Source: Planctomycetota bacterium (lineage in GTDB: Bacteria > Planctomycetota > Phycisphaerae > Sedimentisphaerales > Anaerohalosphaeraceae). Taken from it: DNA of 64,000 nt. Position numbers and translations under genes: made by a program. The stretch spans positions 62,001-126,000 of the forward strand of contig JAKPDO010000002.1 in assembly GCA_029552545.1 (NCBI GenBank). Reading direction: 5' to 3'. Positions within the stretch are counted from its first letter, which is position 1; the number at the start of each line of letters is the position of its first letter. Below are positions 9,658 through 18,549 of the stretch, piece by piece. The notes below the pieces were generated by a model, which did no database searches, had not been told where the DNA came from, and saw only the letters and a program-made list of their open reading frames with translations.

Positions 9658-10218
9658 TTATTCCTTCACACGAGTGACATACTCGCCCGTGCGGGTATCG
9701 ACGCGAACCACTTCCCCCACTTTGACAAACGGCGGCACCTGAATCACCAGACCGGTCTCGAGGGTGGCGGGCTTATACTGGTTGGTGGCCGTAGCCCCCT
9801 TGATTTCCGGAGCTGTATCCACCACTTTCAGGTCCACAGTATTGGGCAGCTGGACAACCACGGGCTTGCCGTTGTACATATTAATCAGAATCGGGGTGTT
9901 CGGCTTGCAGTACTTGGGCCCCTCGCCGAAGGCATCATCATCCAGCGTAATCTGGTCGTACGTTTCCAGGTCCATAAAGACGTGTTCATTGCCCGTCGAG
10001 TAAAGATACTCAAAGTTCCGCTTTTCGAGAAAGGCCTCTTCGAGCACTTCTTCGGCCCGGATGCGGACATCGCGGATGCCGCCGTCCGTCAGATTCTTCA
10101 GCTTGGTCTGATAGACCGCCCCGCCCTTGCCGAGTTTGACGTGCTGATAATCAACAATCACATACAGGACGCCATCCATCTTGATGGTCTGTCCTTTTTT
10201 CATTTCCGACGCTTTCAT
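9658..10218 (-). CDS. efp: Elongation factor P
   Basis: EF-P binds ribosomes stalled at polyproline and restores peptide bond formation. The 186-residue product has the three-domain layout of EF-P: an N-terminal KOW-like domain with the tip loop VKLGKGGAVYQTK, the modifiable lysine being Lys31, and two OB domains (FMDLETYDQITLDDDAFG; VVVQLPNTVDLKVVDT). The chosen start (MKASEMKKGQ) has GGAG six bases upstream and matches family starts. In-frame ATGs at 10224 and further upstream are less likely. No lysine-modifying enzyme (EpmA, EarP or YmfI type) is visible nearby. Confidence 0.96.
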   Translation of the reverse strand: MKASEMKKGQTIKMDGVLYVIVDYQHVKLGKGGAVYQTKLKNLTDGGIRDVRIRAEEVLEEAFLEKRNFEYLYSTGNEHVFMDLETYDQITLDDDAFGEGPKYCKPNTPILINMYNGKPVVVQLPNTVDLKVVDTAPEIKGATATNQYKPATLETGLVIQVPPFVKVGEVVRVDTRTGEYVTRVKE

Positions 10219-10322
10219 ATTCATCTCCGCTTTGAAGAGGCCCACGACCGCAACCGGGCCTTTTGCTCCCGTTTTGTCTGATGCGGCAAAGTGCCGCAGT
10301 ATGGCAAACCCGCCGGAAAAAG

Positions 10323-13300
10323 TCAAGAGGACAGGACGATTGGAACGGATTTTGAATGCGCAAGGAAATACAAATAAGCCCGCGAAGGCACCCGGCCGAG
10401 AACCTTTTCCACCGCCAGCGCATACAGCCGCAGTTGCGGACGATATCGTTCAACCCGCTGCGGCCATTGCCCTTCGGAGACCCGGTCTGTCTTAAAATCG
10501 GCCAAAATCAGCCCATCGGGACTGTCCAGAAGAAGGTCCACAATGCCCTGAACAATGATTTTTTCATCCGTCGGTGCAATTCGGGCCTCTCGGGCGGAAA
10601 CCGATATGGTAAAGGCCCATTCCCGATGCACCCTGTCCGGATACTTCAGGGCCAGTTGTCCCAATTCACTGTCAAAAAAGCCCAAAATCCATTCCGGCTC
10701 CAGTGCAGCGGCTGTTTGTGAATTGATAAGTCCTTCTGTAACAAGGGCTTCTATTGTATTGGCCACTTGTTGACGGTCGGGTTTGGAATGCAGGTCCAGC
10801 CGGGCTAAAAGCAGATGAGCCGCCGAACCGATTTGGGCAGATGAGAGGGTGCTTTTTTTGCCGGCTTTTTCGAGAACGGCCTTCGGCACAGAGCCGAACG
10901 AATCTGCCCCGACGGCCGGTGCAAATTCATCCATCATTTCCAGCGCCCCGCTGACGGACAGTTTGGCGACAAGCCCAACGGCGGAAGAAAAAGGATATTT
11001 CCACTCGAGTATCCGCCGGCACTCTTCAATCACGGGCTGATGCTGTTTTCGTTCGGCCTCGGTCAACGTCGGCACTGATGCGGCAAGTTTTCTCCGACAG
11101 GCGGCCTCAATCTCTCGGCTGCATGCCTCCAGACCATCCCGCTCCACACACTGGACGGTAAAAAACGTCGGAACCGCCGGGGACTCGTTCAGAAAAACCT
11201 CTTTCATCGGCGGCTGACGGCCCAACCCAAACAGAATCCAGTCCATCGGACAGGACACCTCCAACAAGCGCCCGTCGGGAATGCCCTTATCGCCCAGCAG
11301 GGCGCACTCCTGCACAATCTTTTCACAGGCCGAGCGTCGGCGGGAGGCCGTCAGAATCAGTTTCTCCCGGGCGCGGGTGAGGGCCACGTACAGAATCCGC
11401 ATTTCCTCTTCGAACATCGTCTTTCGCTTGCGCTCATAGAGCACCTGCCAGGCCAGCGTGGGAAACTGGATATTACGTTCAGGACAGACCGCTTGAATGC
11501 CGAGGGCATCTTCATCCGCCAGACACGTCCGGTTCAAATCCCGGGGATTCCATCCCGCGTTCAGCTCCGCCAGAAAGACAACGGGGAACTCCAGCCCTTT
11601 GCTTTTGTGCACACTCAAGAGCCGCACGGCGTTCTCGGCGGCGCTGTCGGGCTGTGCCGGGGCCCAGTCCTGTTTTTCCCGTCGTATATCTTCAAGAAAC
11701 TCCACAAACCGAGCCAGAGAGACCGACTGCGGGCCGGTGCTGAAATGTTCAAACTGGACGGCCCGCTGATGAAGTTTGAGCAGATTCGCCCGCCGCTGAC
11801 GACCGTTGGGCAGGGCCGAAACAAAGGCCAGATAGCCGGTCTGATCCAGAATCGAGCCCAGTACATCCGACAGCGAACCGATTCGAATCCGCCGGCGCCA
11901 GTCGGAAAGCTGCTCGAGGGCCCGGCGGGCTTTTTGCGCCAGGGGACCGGCGGCTTCGGCGGTCTTCTGCACGCATTCATAAAACGTAACGGCCTTGCCG
12001 GCCGACAGGCGAATCCGGGCCAGCTCGGAATCCGTAAAATTGAACAGGGCGCTGCGGAGCACAGCGGCCAGCTCAATATCCCGGATGGGGTTGTCCAGAA
12101 CCTTCAGCAAAGCCAGCATGTCGGCGATTTCCGTCGTTTCAAAATAGCCCTCCGAGGTTTGGGAATGCAGCGGAATGCCCGCCAGCCGGAGGATTTCCGT
12201 ATACGTCTGGGCTCGTTTGGCCGGCGAACGCATCAGAATCACAATGTCGCGATACTGGACATCACGGCGGAAGCCCAACTCTTTGTCGAAAATCTGAAAC
12301 TCAGGTTTTCCGCTGTCGGCTCCGACGATTTGCCGGATGCGCCGGGCTATCCACATCGCCTGCCGCTGCTCCGCAGACAAATTCTCCGCTTCCGGCAGGA
12401 CAGACTCCGAACTCTCTTCGGCCCCGTTCTCCTCTCCCTCAAAGTCCTCTTCGTCAGAGTCCCGCCCTTCTTCATCCAGCACAACAACCTCCACCGGCAT
12501 CGAAATCTCTTCCGGCTTGACATCGTCCCGCCCGCAGACCAGAGCCGCCCGCTTGTCATAATCCATCGAGGCGGTCTCCTTGGTCATAATCCGCCCAAAG
12601 ACTGCATTCGCAAAAGCCAGGATTTCCGGGCGTGAGCGGAAATTGTCTCCCAAATCAATCCGCTGCGGAACCAGCGGCTCCGTCGGGTCCTCCCTGGCTT
12701 CCTGCAGCGCCTCCAGAAACAGCTCCGGCCGGCTTCGGCGAAAGGCATAGATGCTCTGTTTGACATCGCCGACGACAAACACATTGTCCGGACGGCGGAT
12801 GCTGTCGAGGATGCGCTTTTGGACGGCGTTGATGTCCTGAAACTCATCCACAAAAATAAAATCGAACCGGCGGCGAAGTTTGTCCGCCACCGCCGGATGC
12901 GCCTCCAGCAGCCGCACCGTCTTGTGCTCCAAATCCGAAAAATCCAGCGCCGCAATCTGCTCTTTGGCCTGCGTGTAGTGTTGGACATATCCCTTCAGCA
13001 GCATCAGGATTGTCCGCATTTGAAGCCGCACGGAGTCACCCTCCAGCGAGGCATACACAGGATGAACGGCCGCCAGATTCATCATCTCTTTCAAATCATC
13101 TCTCACATCTTTGAGAGGGGCCTTGATGTGGTCGGCAATCTCCTCCGACATTTCCTTCGGACGTCTGGGTGCACTGGGAATGCTCAACCCTGCAAGAAGC
13201 TCCCACAACTTTGCACAATCCCCCTGCCGAACGGCGGCTTCCAGCGAATCGAGGACGGAATGATACCCCGCCAAATGGCCTGTCAGCCAGTTTGACGCTC

Positions 13301-14018
13301 CAAATGCATCCTGCAGACGCCGAACCATTTCCACTTTCTGCCGGGCATGCCCCAGCCGTCGTTCTATTATTCGGAGCTGTTCCCGCCGGAGTGCATCCGC
13401 CGCTGAATGGTGCCCCGTACAGAAACCTTCAATCCGCTCCAAAAACTGCTGCGGGTCCGGAATGCTCTCCAGAAAATCCGCCAGCGCAAAAATTTCCTCC
13501 ACAAACCCCTTGGTGCCGTACAATGTTCGGCCGGACAGCAGCACCCGAAGCCCCTCCGCCAGTGTCGGCTCTCCCCAGGCCTCTTCGAGCGTCTGCGCCA
13601 GGGCCTCCGTCTGGAGGAGCGTCTGCTGGTCAGGGTCCACAATGCCGAAATCCGGCGCAAGGTTCAGCAGATAAAAATGTTCGGACAGGATGCGTTTGCA
13701 GAAGGCATGAAAGGTGCTGATGGAGGCGGCATCCAGCAGAAGCATCTGCCGCCGCAGCGCCGAAGAAGGCCGGGCGCTGTAGGCCTTGCGCAGGGTGCGG
13801 GCGATGCGGTCGCGCATCTCTTCGGCGGCGGCATCCGTATAGGTCAACAGGAGCAGCCGGTCCACATCCGTCGGACGCTGAACATCGCACAGCCGCTCCA
13901 GACACCGCTGGGCCAGTACGGCCGTCTTGCCTGTGCCCGCCGAGGCACTGACCCGCACATCCCGCCCGACAGCGCGAACGGCCTTCTCCTGCGCCTCTGT
14001 CCATCTGACCTCAGCCAT
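10323..14018 (-). CDS. addA: AddA helicase-nuclease subunit of AddAB
   Basis: ATP-dependent 3'-5' helicase and nuclease that resects double-strand breaks with AddB and loads RecA. The 1231-residue length is normal for AddA. UvrD/Rep motifs are present: Walker A SASAGTGKTAVLAQR near residue 25, motif II FIFVDEFQDIN near 390, VGDVKQSIYAFRR near 415, and late motifs including LLSVHKSKGLEFPVVFL and LYVALTRAREKLILTAS. The C-terminal RecB-type nuclease shows GSAAHLLLARLD and a D-x-K core (LILADFKTDRV) followed by YRPQLRLYALAVEKV. The start overlaps the addB stop by 8 bases, so the genes are coupled. Confidence 0.95.
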   Translation of the reverse strand: MAEVRWTEAQEKAVRAVGRDVRVSASAGTGKTAVLAQRCLERLCDVQRPTDVDRLLLLTYTDAAAEEMRDRIARTLRKAYSARPSSALRRQMLLLDAASISTFHAFCKRILSEHFYLLNLAPDFGIVDPDQQTLLQTEALAQTLEEAWGEPTLAEGLRVLLSGRTLYGTKGFVEEIFALADFLESIPDPQQFLERIEGFCTGHHSAADALRREQLRIIERRLGHARQKVEMVRRLQDAFGASNWLTGHLAGYHSVLDSLEAAVRQGDCAKLWELLAGLSIPSAPRRPKEMSEEIADHIKAPLKDVRDDLKEMMNLAAVHPVYASLEGDSVRLQMRTILMLLKGYVQHYTQAKEQIAALDFSDLEHKTVRLLEAHPAVADKLRRRFDFIFVDEFQDINAVQKRILDSIRRPDNVFVVGDVKQSIYAFRRSRPELFLEALQEAREDPTEPLVPQRIDLGDNFRSRPEILAFANAVFGRIMTKETASMDYDKRAALVCGRDDVKPEEISMPVEVVVLDEEGRDSDEEDFEGEENGAEESSESVLPEAENLSAEQRQAMWIARRIRQIVGADSGKPEFQIFDKELGFRRDVQYRDIVILMRSPAKRAQTYTEILRLAGIPLHSQTSEGYFETTEIADMLALLKVLDNPIRDIELAAVLRSALFNFTDSELARIRLSAGKAVTFYECVQKTAEAAGPLAQKARRALEQLSDWRRRIRIGSLSDVLGSILDQTGYLAFVSALPNGRQRRANLLKLHQRAVQFEHFSTGPQSVSLARFVEFLEDIRREKQDWAPAQPDSAAENAVRLLSVHKSKGLEFPVVFLAELNAGWNPRDLNRTCLADEDALGIQAVCPERNIQFPTLAWQVLYERKRKTMFEEEMRILYVALTRAREKLILTASRRRSACEKIVQECALLGDKGIPDGRLLEVSCPMDWILFGLGRQPPMKEVFLNESPAVPTFFTVQCVERDGLEACSREIEAACRRKLAASVPTLTEAERKQHQPVIEECRRILEWKYPFSSAVGLVAKLSVSGALEMMDEFAPAVGADSFGSVPKAVLEKAGKKSTLSSAQIGSAAHLLLARLDLHSKPDRQQVANTIEALVTEGLINSQTAAALEPEWILGFFDSELGQLALKYPDRVHREWAFTISVSAREARIAPTDEKIIVQGIVDLLLDSPDGLILADFKTDRVSEGQWPQRVERYRPQLRLYALAVEKVLGRVPSRAYLYFLAHSKSVPIVLSS

Positions 14019-17000
14019 TGGCCCCCTCCTCCAAAGCCCTCAGCACGTCTTCTTTCCGCATCGAAGAAAGCGTCCGATAGCGATTGATTTCCCAGTCAAA
14101 TTTGCAGACAGATTGGTAATCACATTCGCTGCAGGGACTTTTGTCCCTCAAGCGAACCGGCGCGGCGGCAATTTCGCCCCGGCGGATTTGTTCGGCAATC
14201 TGCTGAACTTTCTGCTGCGAGGCCGCCAGCAGCCGCTCAAACTGCTCGGGGTAAAGAACACCGCTTCGCCCAAAATCACTGTAGGGCTGTCGGTCTTTTG
14301 TCCTGAATGCAATATTATAATAAGCACTCCAGTGGCGGGCCTGTGCATCCAGAGAATCGGCAAACTGTCCGTTCACAAAGCCCCTGGCCTTGAAGGGAAA
14401 TTTGGCCGGTTCCTCCGCTTTGGACAAATCTCTCCGCTCAATGGAATGCTGAATGGGGATATAAAAGGCCCCCGCCGCCCGGGTAATCTGCACCCCCTCG
14501 ACGGTTTGGCCCAGCATCGCCTGCAGATACACCGGCATCTGCAGGTCCAATCCGTAGTGCCACTTGACCCAGACAAACGGGTGCTCCCCGGTTTTGTAGT
14601 CAAAAATGACCGCCGCCGTTCCCTGCGGTGTTTCCAAAATATCAATCCGGTCAATCTTGCCGCGAACCTCTATACCGACCGACGGAAAACTTAAAGCAGG
14701 CAGCCCGCCATTGCCGAACTCCAGCTCCGTCGCCAACGGACGAAGGGCTCCGGCGGCCGTCATTTCCTGGAGGCCCTCGGCCAGCTGAACCAGCTGCTCA
14801 ACCGCCGCTTGCAGCAGAAACCGCTGATGAGCCGAATGCCGCTGAAAACTCTGGAGAAATTCGCTCCGCTCAATGACCTGCCCGCTCACCTGCCGGACGA
14901 GTTGGGCAATCTGCTCGTTTGTCAGCTGCCGCCAATCAAGCCCTTGCTGTCGGATGGTCTTAAACAGCGCATCGAGAACCGAGTGATAAAACGAACCCAA
15001 ATCGACCGGCTCCATCTGCACCAGCCGGCGTTTTCTCAGACGCAGCACATACGATGCAAAATGCCGATACGGACAGGCCGCAAAAGTTTCCAGCCGGCTT
15101 ACCGAGGTCTTCAGCGGCTCACCGGCAAGCTGCTCAATCACCTCCGGCTCCAGCCGGGCCTGGTTGCGGTAATCCAACGCATGCCGAACCAGTCCGGCGG
15201 CCGCCCCGTCCGCCGATTCGAGCAGGGCCGCCGCTGTCCGCCGCAGCGTTTCCTCCGCCGTACTGTCGCGCCCGAGCACCTGACACAAATACAAGGCCCA
15301 CTCCGATTCCGTCTGAATCTCCTGCGGCGTCTGCGGCTCCGGAGCGGGCTTGAGGGTCTTGAAGTCCGCAAACATTCGCTCCAGCATCTCCAGCCCGCTC
15401 CAGGGCTGCAGGGGACTGCCGTTCTCATCCGCCAAAGGCCGCGTCAGAATCAGCCGGCGCTGCGGACGCGTGAGAGCAATATACGCCAGATACCGCCGAC
15501 GCAGCAGCTGCCGCTGGAGCGGTTCGGCAAAATCCGGCTCAAATCTTTCCAGCACGGCCCGGTCATCGCGGCTGAAAAACCCCTCCGACTCCAGCGGCAC
15601 AGGAAACTGCTTTTGCGTTGCCCCCAGCAGAAACACCGCCTCCACCTCCGGATGGCGGCTTCGCTCAATCTGTCCAATAAGCACCTGGTCCAGTGTCGGC
15701 GGGATGAGTTTGACCGTCAGCGTGCTCAGCGCCGACTCGAGCAGCCGCAGATAGGTCTGCGCCGGATGCCGCCGTCCTCGATATACAATGCACAGTTCAT
15801 CCAGAACCTGCACCAGTTTTTCCCACATCTGCCGATGGCCGTACCGCTGGTCGGAAGGGTCCTCCTGCGCCCATTCGGCCAACACCTTCCGCACCCCGAC
15901 GGCCTCCAGAAACTCCCAGAGCGCCTCGACAAACTCCTGCGGCTCTAAGGAGTCCCCCTGCCGGATTTTCAGCCGCTCGCGCAGCTGCCCCAGCGGCTCG
16001 GCAATCCGCCGCCGCAGCCGGTCAATCCATTTTTCATCAAAACCATCCTGCGGGTCGGCAAATCGCCAGGGCTCCGCAATGAACCAATCATCCCCTTCGA
16101 TTCCGCAGGCCCGGCAGTAATTGTCCAGCCAGTCGGCCTCCTGCTCGCTCAACCCCGTCAGGGCCGTCTTCAGATACGCCGTCATATCCTGCAGTCGGAA
16201 ATGGAAGCAGACCGCTCGCAGGGCATTGTCCAGCAGTTCGGCGGCCGGATGCGTTCGAAGCGGCCGCGGCTGGTCAAGAAAATACGGAATCGCAAGCCGC
16301 TCAAAGGCCCATACGAGCAGATGCTGGTAAGAGGCCGTCTCCGGCACGACGACGGCAATCTGGCGATAGCGAAGGTTTTCCTGCCGAACCAGCCGGCGGA
16401 TTTCGCGGGCCGTCCACAGACACTCGCCGCGCACATCCGGCAGCGCCGCCAAGACCACCGCTCCGCCGGATGAAGGAAGAATCGGCGGCCATTCTTCGGC
16501 AAAGTGCCGTTCCAGAAACGCCAGCGCCGGGGCCTGAGTCCACCGCCGCGGCTGCTCCAACACAATCGGCTCCTGCATCGGCAGCCCCGCCCGGCGAATC
16601 TGCTCACAAAGCCGCTGGTAAGTCCGCTCCGTCGGGGCAAAGATGCTGAAGGGGTCCGGCGGACCGTTCAGGGCCGAAGGATCCAGACACAGCGCAATCT
16701 GCGAGTGCGCACAGACCTTCAGCAATTCCAGCAGCACCGCCTCCTCGCGGGCGGTAAATCCGGAAAAACCGTCCACCCACAGACGAGCCCCTTTCAGAAA
16801 GTCCGCTTCTGCAATCCGCCGGCTGACCTGCCGGAAAAGATGTTCCGCATCGTAAAAATCCTGATTGGCCTCCAGAAACTCCTGATAAGCCCCCAGCAGG
16901 ACGGCCAGGTCTTTGAGTTTGGCGTCGGTTCGAGAGCTGCCGGCCGAGGCGGCCAGTTCGCGGGCCATCTCCTCCAGCCGCTGCGGGGTCATCCGGGCAC

Positions 17001-17382
17001 GGTACAGCTGAGCCAGCACGTCGGCCATCTGGCCGGCCGAACCGGAAAGGTCGTCGTCCGAGCCGAGCAGCTCCAGCCGCCCCCGGCAGTCGGCCAGAAG
17101 CCGCCGGACAATCATCTGTCGGCCGACGCGGCTGAGCTCCCAGCGCCCGCCGACGGGAGAAAGCCAGTACCCCAGCCGCTGAAACGACAGAATCCGCAGG
17201 CGGTGGTATCCTTCGATGCCCGACAGCGAGAGCATCGCCTGCTCCATCTGGTAGGTGGCCTGCTCGGGCACCAGCAGAATCAGCGGCTGCGGCTCGTCGC
17301 GGCGCAGGGCCTCCGCTGCGGCCTCCAGACACAGCCGCGTCTTGCCCGTGCCCGCCCGACCCAGAATGAACTGAACCGCCAT
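14011..17382 (-). CDS. addB: AddB helicase-nuclease subunit of AddAB
   Basis: Partner of AddA with a degenerate helicase and a second nuclease. The 1123 residues begin with a Walker A motif (FILGRAGTGKTRL, residues 5-17) and continue with LLVPEQATYQMEQAML. The nuclease core reads AVIFDYKTGEHPF near residue 930. An iron-sulfur cluster is expected from ETFAACPYRHFAS near 770 together with the C-terminal CSECDYQSVC. The start has GGAGG with good spacing. Its first 51 bases are repeated exactly at 19980-20030, on the far side of an AT-rich two-gene cassette, showing that something inserted at or beside this 5' end. Addgyn/Chi recognition specificity cannot be read from sequence. Confidence 0.95.
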   Translation of the reverse strand: MAVQFILGRAGTGKTRLCLEAAAEALRRDEPQPLILLVPEQATYQMEQAMLSLSGIEGYHRLRILSFQRLGYWLSPVGGRWELSRVGRQMIVRRLLADCRGRLELLGSDDDLSGSAGQMADVLAQLYRARMTPQRLEEMARELAASAGSSRTDAKLKDLAVLLGAYQEFLEANQDFYDAEHLFRQVSRRIAEADFLKGARLWVDGFSGFTAREEAVLLELLKVCAHSQIALCLDPSALNGPPDPFSIFAPTERTYQRLCEQIRRAGLPMQEPIVLEQPRRWTQAPALAFLERHFAEEWPPILPSSGGAVVLAALPDVRGECLWTAREIRRLVRQENLRYRQIAVVVPETASYQHLLVWAFERLAIPYFLDQPRPLRTHPAAELLDNALRAVCFHFRLQDMTAYLKTALTGLSEQEADWLDNYCRACGIEGDDWFIAEPWRFADPQDGFDEKWIDRLRRRIAEPLGQLRERLKIRQGDSLEPQEFVEALWEFLEAVGVRKVLAEWAQEDPSDQRYGHRQMWEKLVQVLDELCIVYRGRRHPAQTYLRLLESALSTLTVKLIPPTLDQVLIGQIERSRHPEVEAVFLLGATQKQFPVPLESEGFFSRDDRAVLERFEPDFAEPLQRQLLRRRYLAYIALTRPQRRLILTRPLADENGSPLQPWSGLEMLERMFADFKTLKPAPEPQTPQEIQTESEWALYLCQVLGRDSTAEETLRRTAAALLESADGAAAGLVRHALDYRNQARLEPEVIEQLAGEPLKTSVSRLETFAACPYRHFASYVLRLRKRRLVQMEPVDLGSFYHSVLDALFKTIRQQGLDWRQLTNEQIAQLVRQVSGQVIERSEFLQSFQRHSAHQRFLLQAAVEQLVQLAEGLQEMTAAGALRPLATELEFGNGGLPALSFPSVGIEVRGKIDRIDILETPQGTAAVIFDYKTGEHPFVWVKWHYGLDLQMPVYLQAMLGQTVEGVQITRAAGAFYIPIQHSIERRDLSKAEEPAKFPFKARGFVNGQFADSLDAQARHWSAYYNIAFRTKDRQPYSDFGRSGVLYPEQFERLLAASQQKVQQIAEQIRRGEIAAAPVRLRDKSPCSECDYQSVCKFDWEINRYRTLSSMRKEDVLRALEEGANG
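17332..17382. repeat. Left copy of 51-bp perfect direct repeat (5' end of addB)
   Basis: These 51 bases, which end exactly at the addB start codon, recur without mismatch at 19980-20030. The repeat stops at the codon boundary on one side and diverges at once on the other. Together the copies bracket the AT-rich cassette, like attachment-site duplications of integrating elements or the product of an unequal recombination. Confidence 0.97.
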
Positions 17383-17672
17383 TGAACTTCCTCCGGGCTC
17401 TTTCTACCGCGCCGCCGCCCTTTTGGCAACAAAAAGACATCCGTTAATCGTCTATCAGGACGATTCCCACACCAAAAGGCAAGGCCTCAAAGAACGGAAA
17501 ACAGCTGAAACTTTCTTGAAAGCCCTCCTTATAGAAACGGCCGTTATTATGAAAAACACTCTTATCAGAAGGTCAGGGAAATTTATGAAATCAAACAATA
17601 ATAGATTCTTATCGCACACTTCCTTCTCGACAGGAATAACCGAGAACCTTCTAACCTCCTCTGCCTCCAGGA

Positions 17673-18515
17673 CTATAAGATTTCTTGCAGATATTCGATG
17701 CGTTGACGAACAGAGAGACTTTCACGTTGAAGGTCTTCCAGATGCATCCGAAGGACATCCTCGGGATTTTGCAAATATTGTTGAACCAAATATCTTGAAG
17801 AACGCGCTATCGCCGTACAGAAATACCAAATTCCCTGATTAACCCGCTCTGGCTGTAGATTATTTTGAAGAGCATGTTCAACAATCCAGGCAGCACAATC
17901 CTGGTGAGGCATATTGTCGTCTTGATTTATCAACCCGCCGACAACATATTGAACCCAGGTATCAATCGGCTGAAGAAGATGACGATTCGCTATTCCATTT
18001 AGGTCCAATTCGTGCCGCACCGCAACATCCCGTAGAAACAGCGAGGCAATCTTAGACCCAGTTCCGCGAATTGTACACAATTGTTGATGGGCAACTCCCA
18101 ATTGATTGTTTGCAATTGTCCCAAGTGCCCAAGAGACCAAAGATTGAGGGCCTAAATTAGTTGCAATTTGGATCAGCGAAATGTTATCATGATTTTGATG
18201 GTTCGGCCAAAGCGGGTTCATATGCTCGTTCAGACCCTGATCGGCAAGTCTTTGCTGAAAATTCGCCCAGACTCGATTTTCATCCAACGGCCAACCAGGT
18301 ATTCCTTGAATCATATCAACCGCCGCAGGTGCATAATCCGGAGCTGCTCCCTGACGCTCAAAGGCATACCCTGACAAATACAAACAAAGCGCCTGCCGCA
18401 TGCCCACCTCATTATCAGCCGCTGCCTGAGGATATTGATTCCATAAAAGGTCCACGTGCCGGAAATTAAACAAAAATGACAACGTTTGGAAAAAATTCAG
18501 TACTTCGCCATTCAT
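17673..18515 (-). CDS. HhH-GPD DNA glycosylase-like protein in defence cassette
   Basis: A 280-residue soluble protein. Residues 147-165 (CTIRGTGSKIASLFLRD) form a helix-hairpin-helix, and residues 181-190 (LQPIDTWVQY) match the motif carrying the catalytic Asp of HhH-GPD glycosylases. By analogy with Nth (Lys120 in GVGRK, Asp138 in VDTH), Lys155 and Asp185 would be the catalytic pair, predicting a base-excising glycosylase/AP lyase. The gap between them (30 residues rather than 18) is unusual, and no C-terminal iron-sulfur cysteines are seen. The start at 18515 (GGGAGG six bases upstream) is preferred to an ATG at 18590 that would overlap the AIPR-like gene. It lies 34 bases after that gene. 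Family assignment is by motif only; a non-enzymatic HhH protein is the alternative. Confidence 0.65.
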   Translation of the reverse strand: MNGEVLNFFQTLSFLFNFRHVDLLWNQYPQAAADNEVGMRQALCLYLSGYAFERQGAAPDYAPAAVDMIQGIPGWPLDENRVWANFQQRLADQGLNEHMNPLWPNHQNHDNISLIQIATNLGPQSLVSWALGTIANNQLGVAHQQLCTIRGTGSKIASLFLRDVAVRHELDLNGIANRHLLQPIDTWVQYVVGGLINQDDNMPHQDCAAWIVEHALQNNLQPERVNQGIWYFCTAIARSSRYLVQQYLQNPEDVLRMHLEDLQRESLSVRQRIEYLQEIL

Positions 18516-18549
18516 AAAAATCCTCCCGCATTTTAAAAGATTTACTTGT

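Noticed and set aside
17423..17842. 139-codon plus-strand frame inside the cassette
   Set aside because: Its second half is antisense to the HhH-glycosylase-like gene, it has no ribosome-binding site and no familiar pattern.
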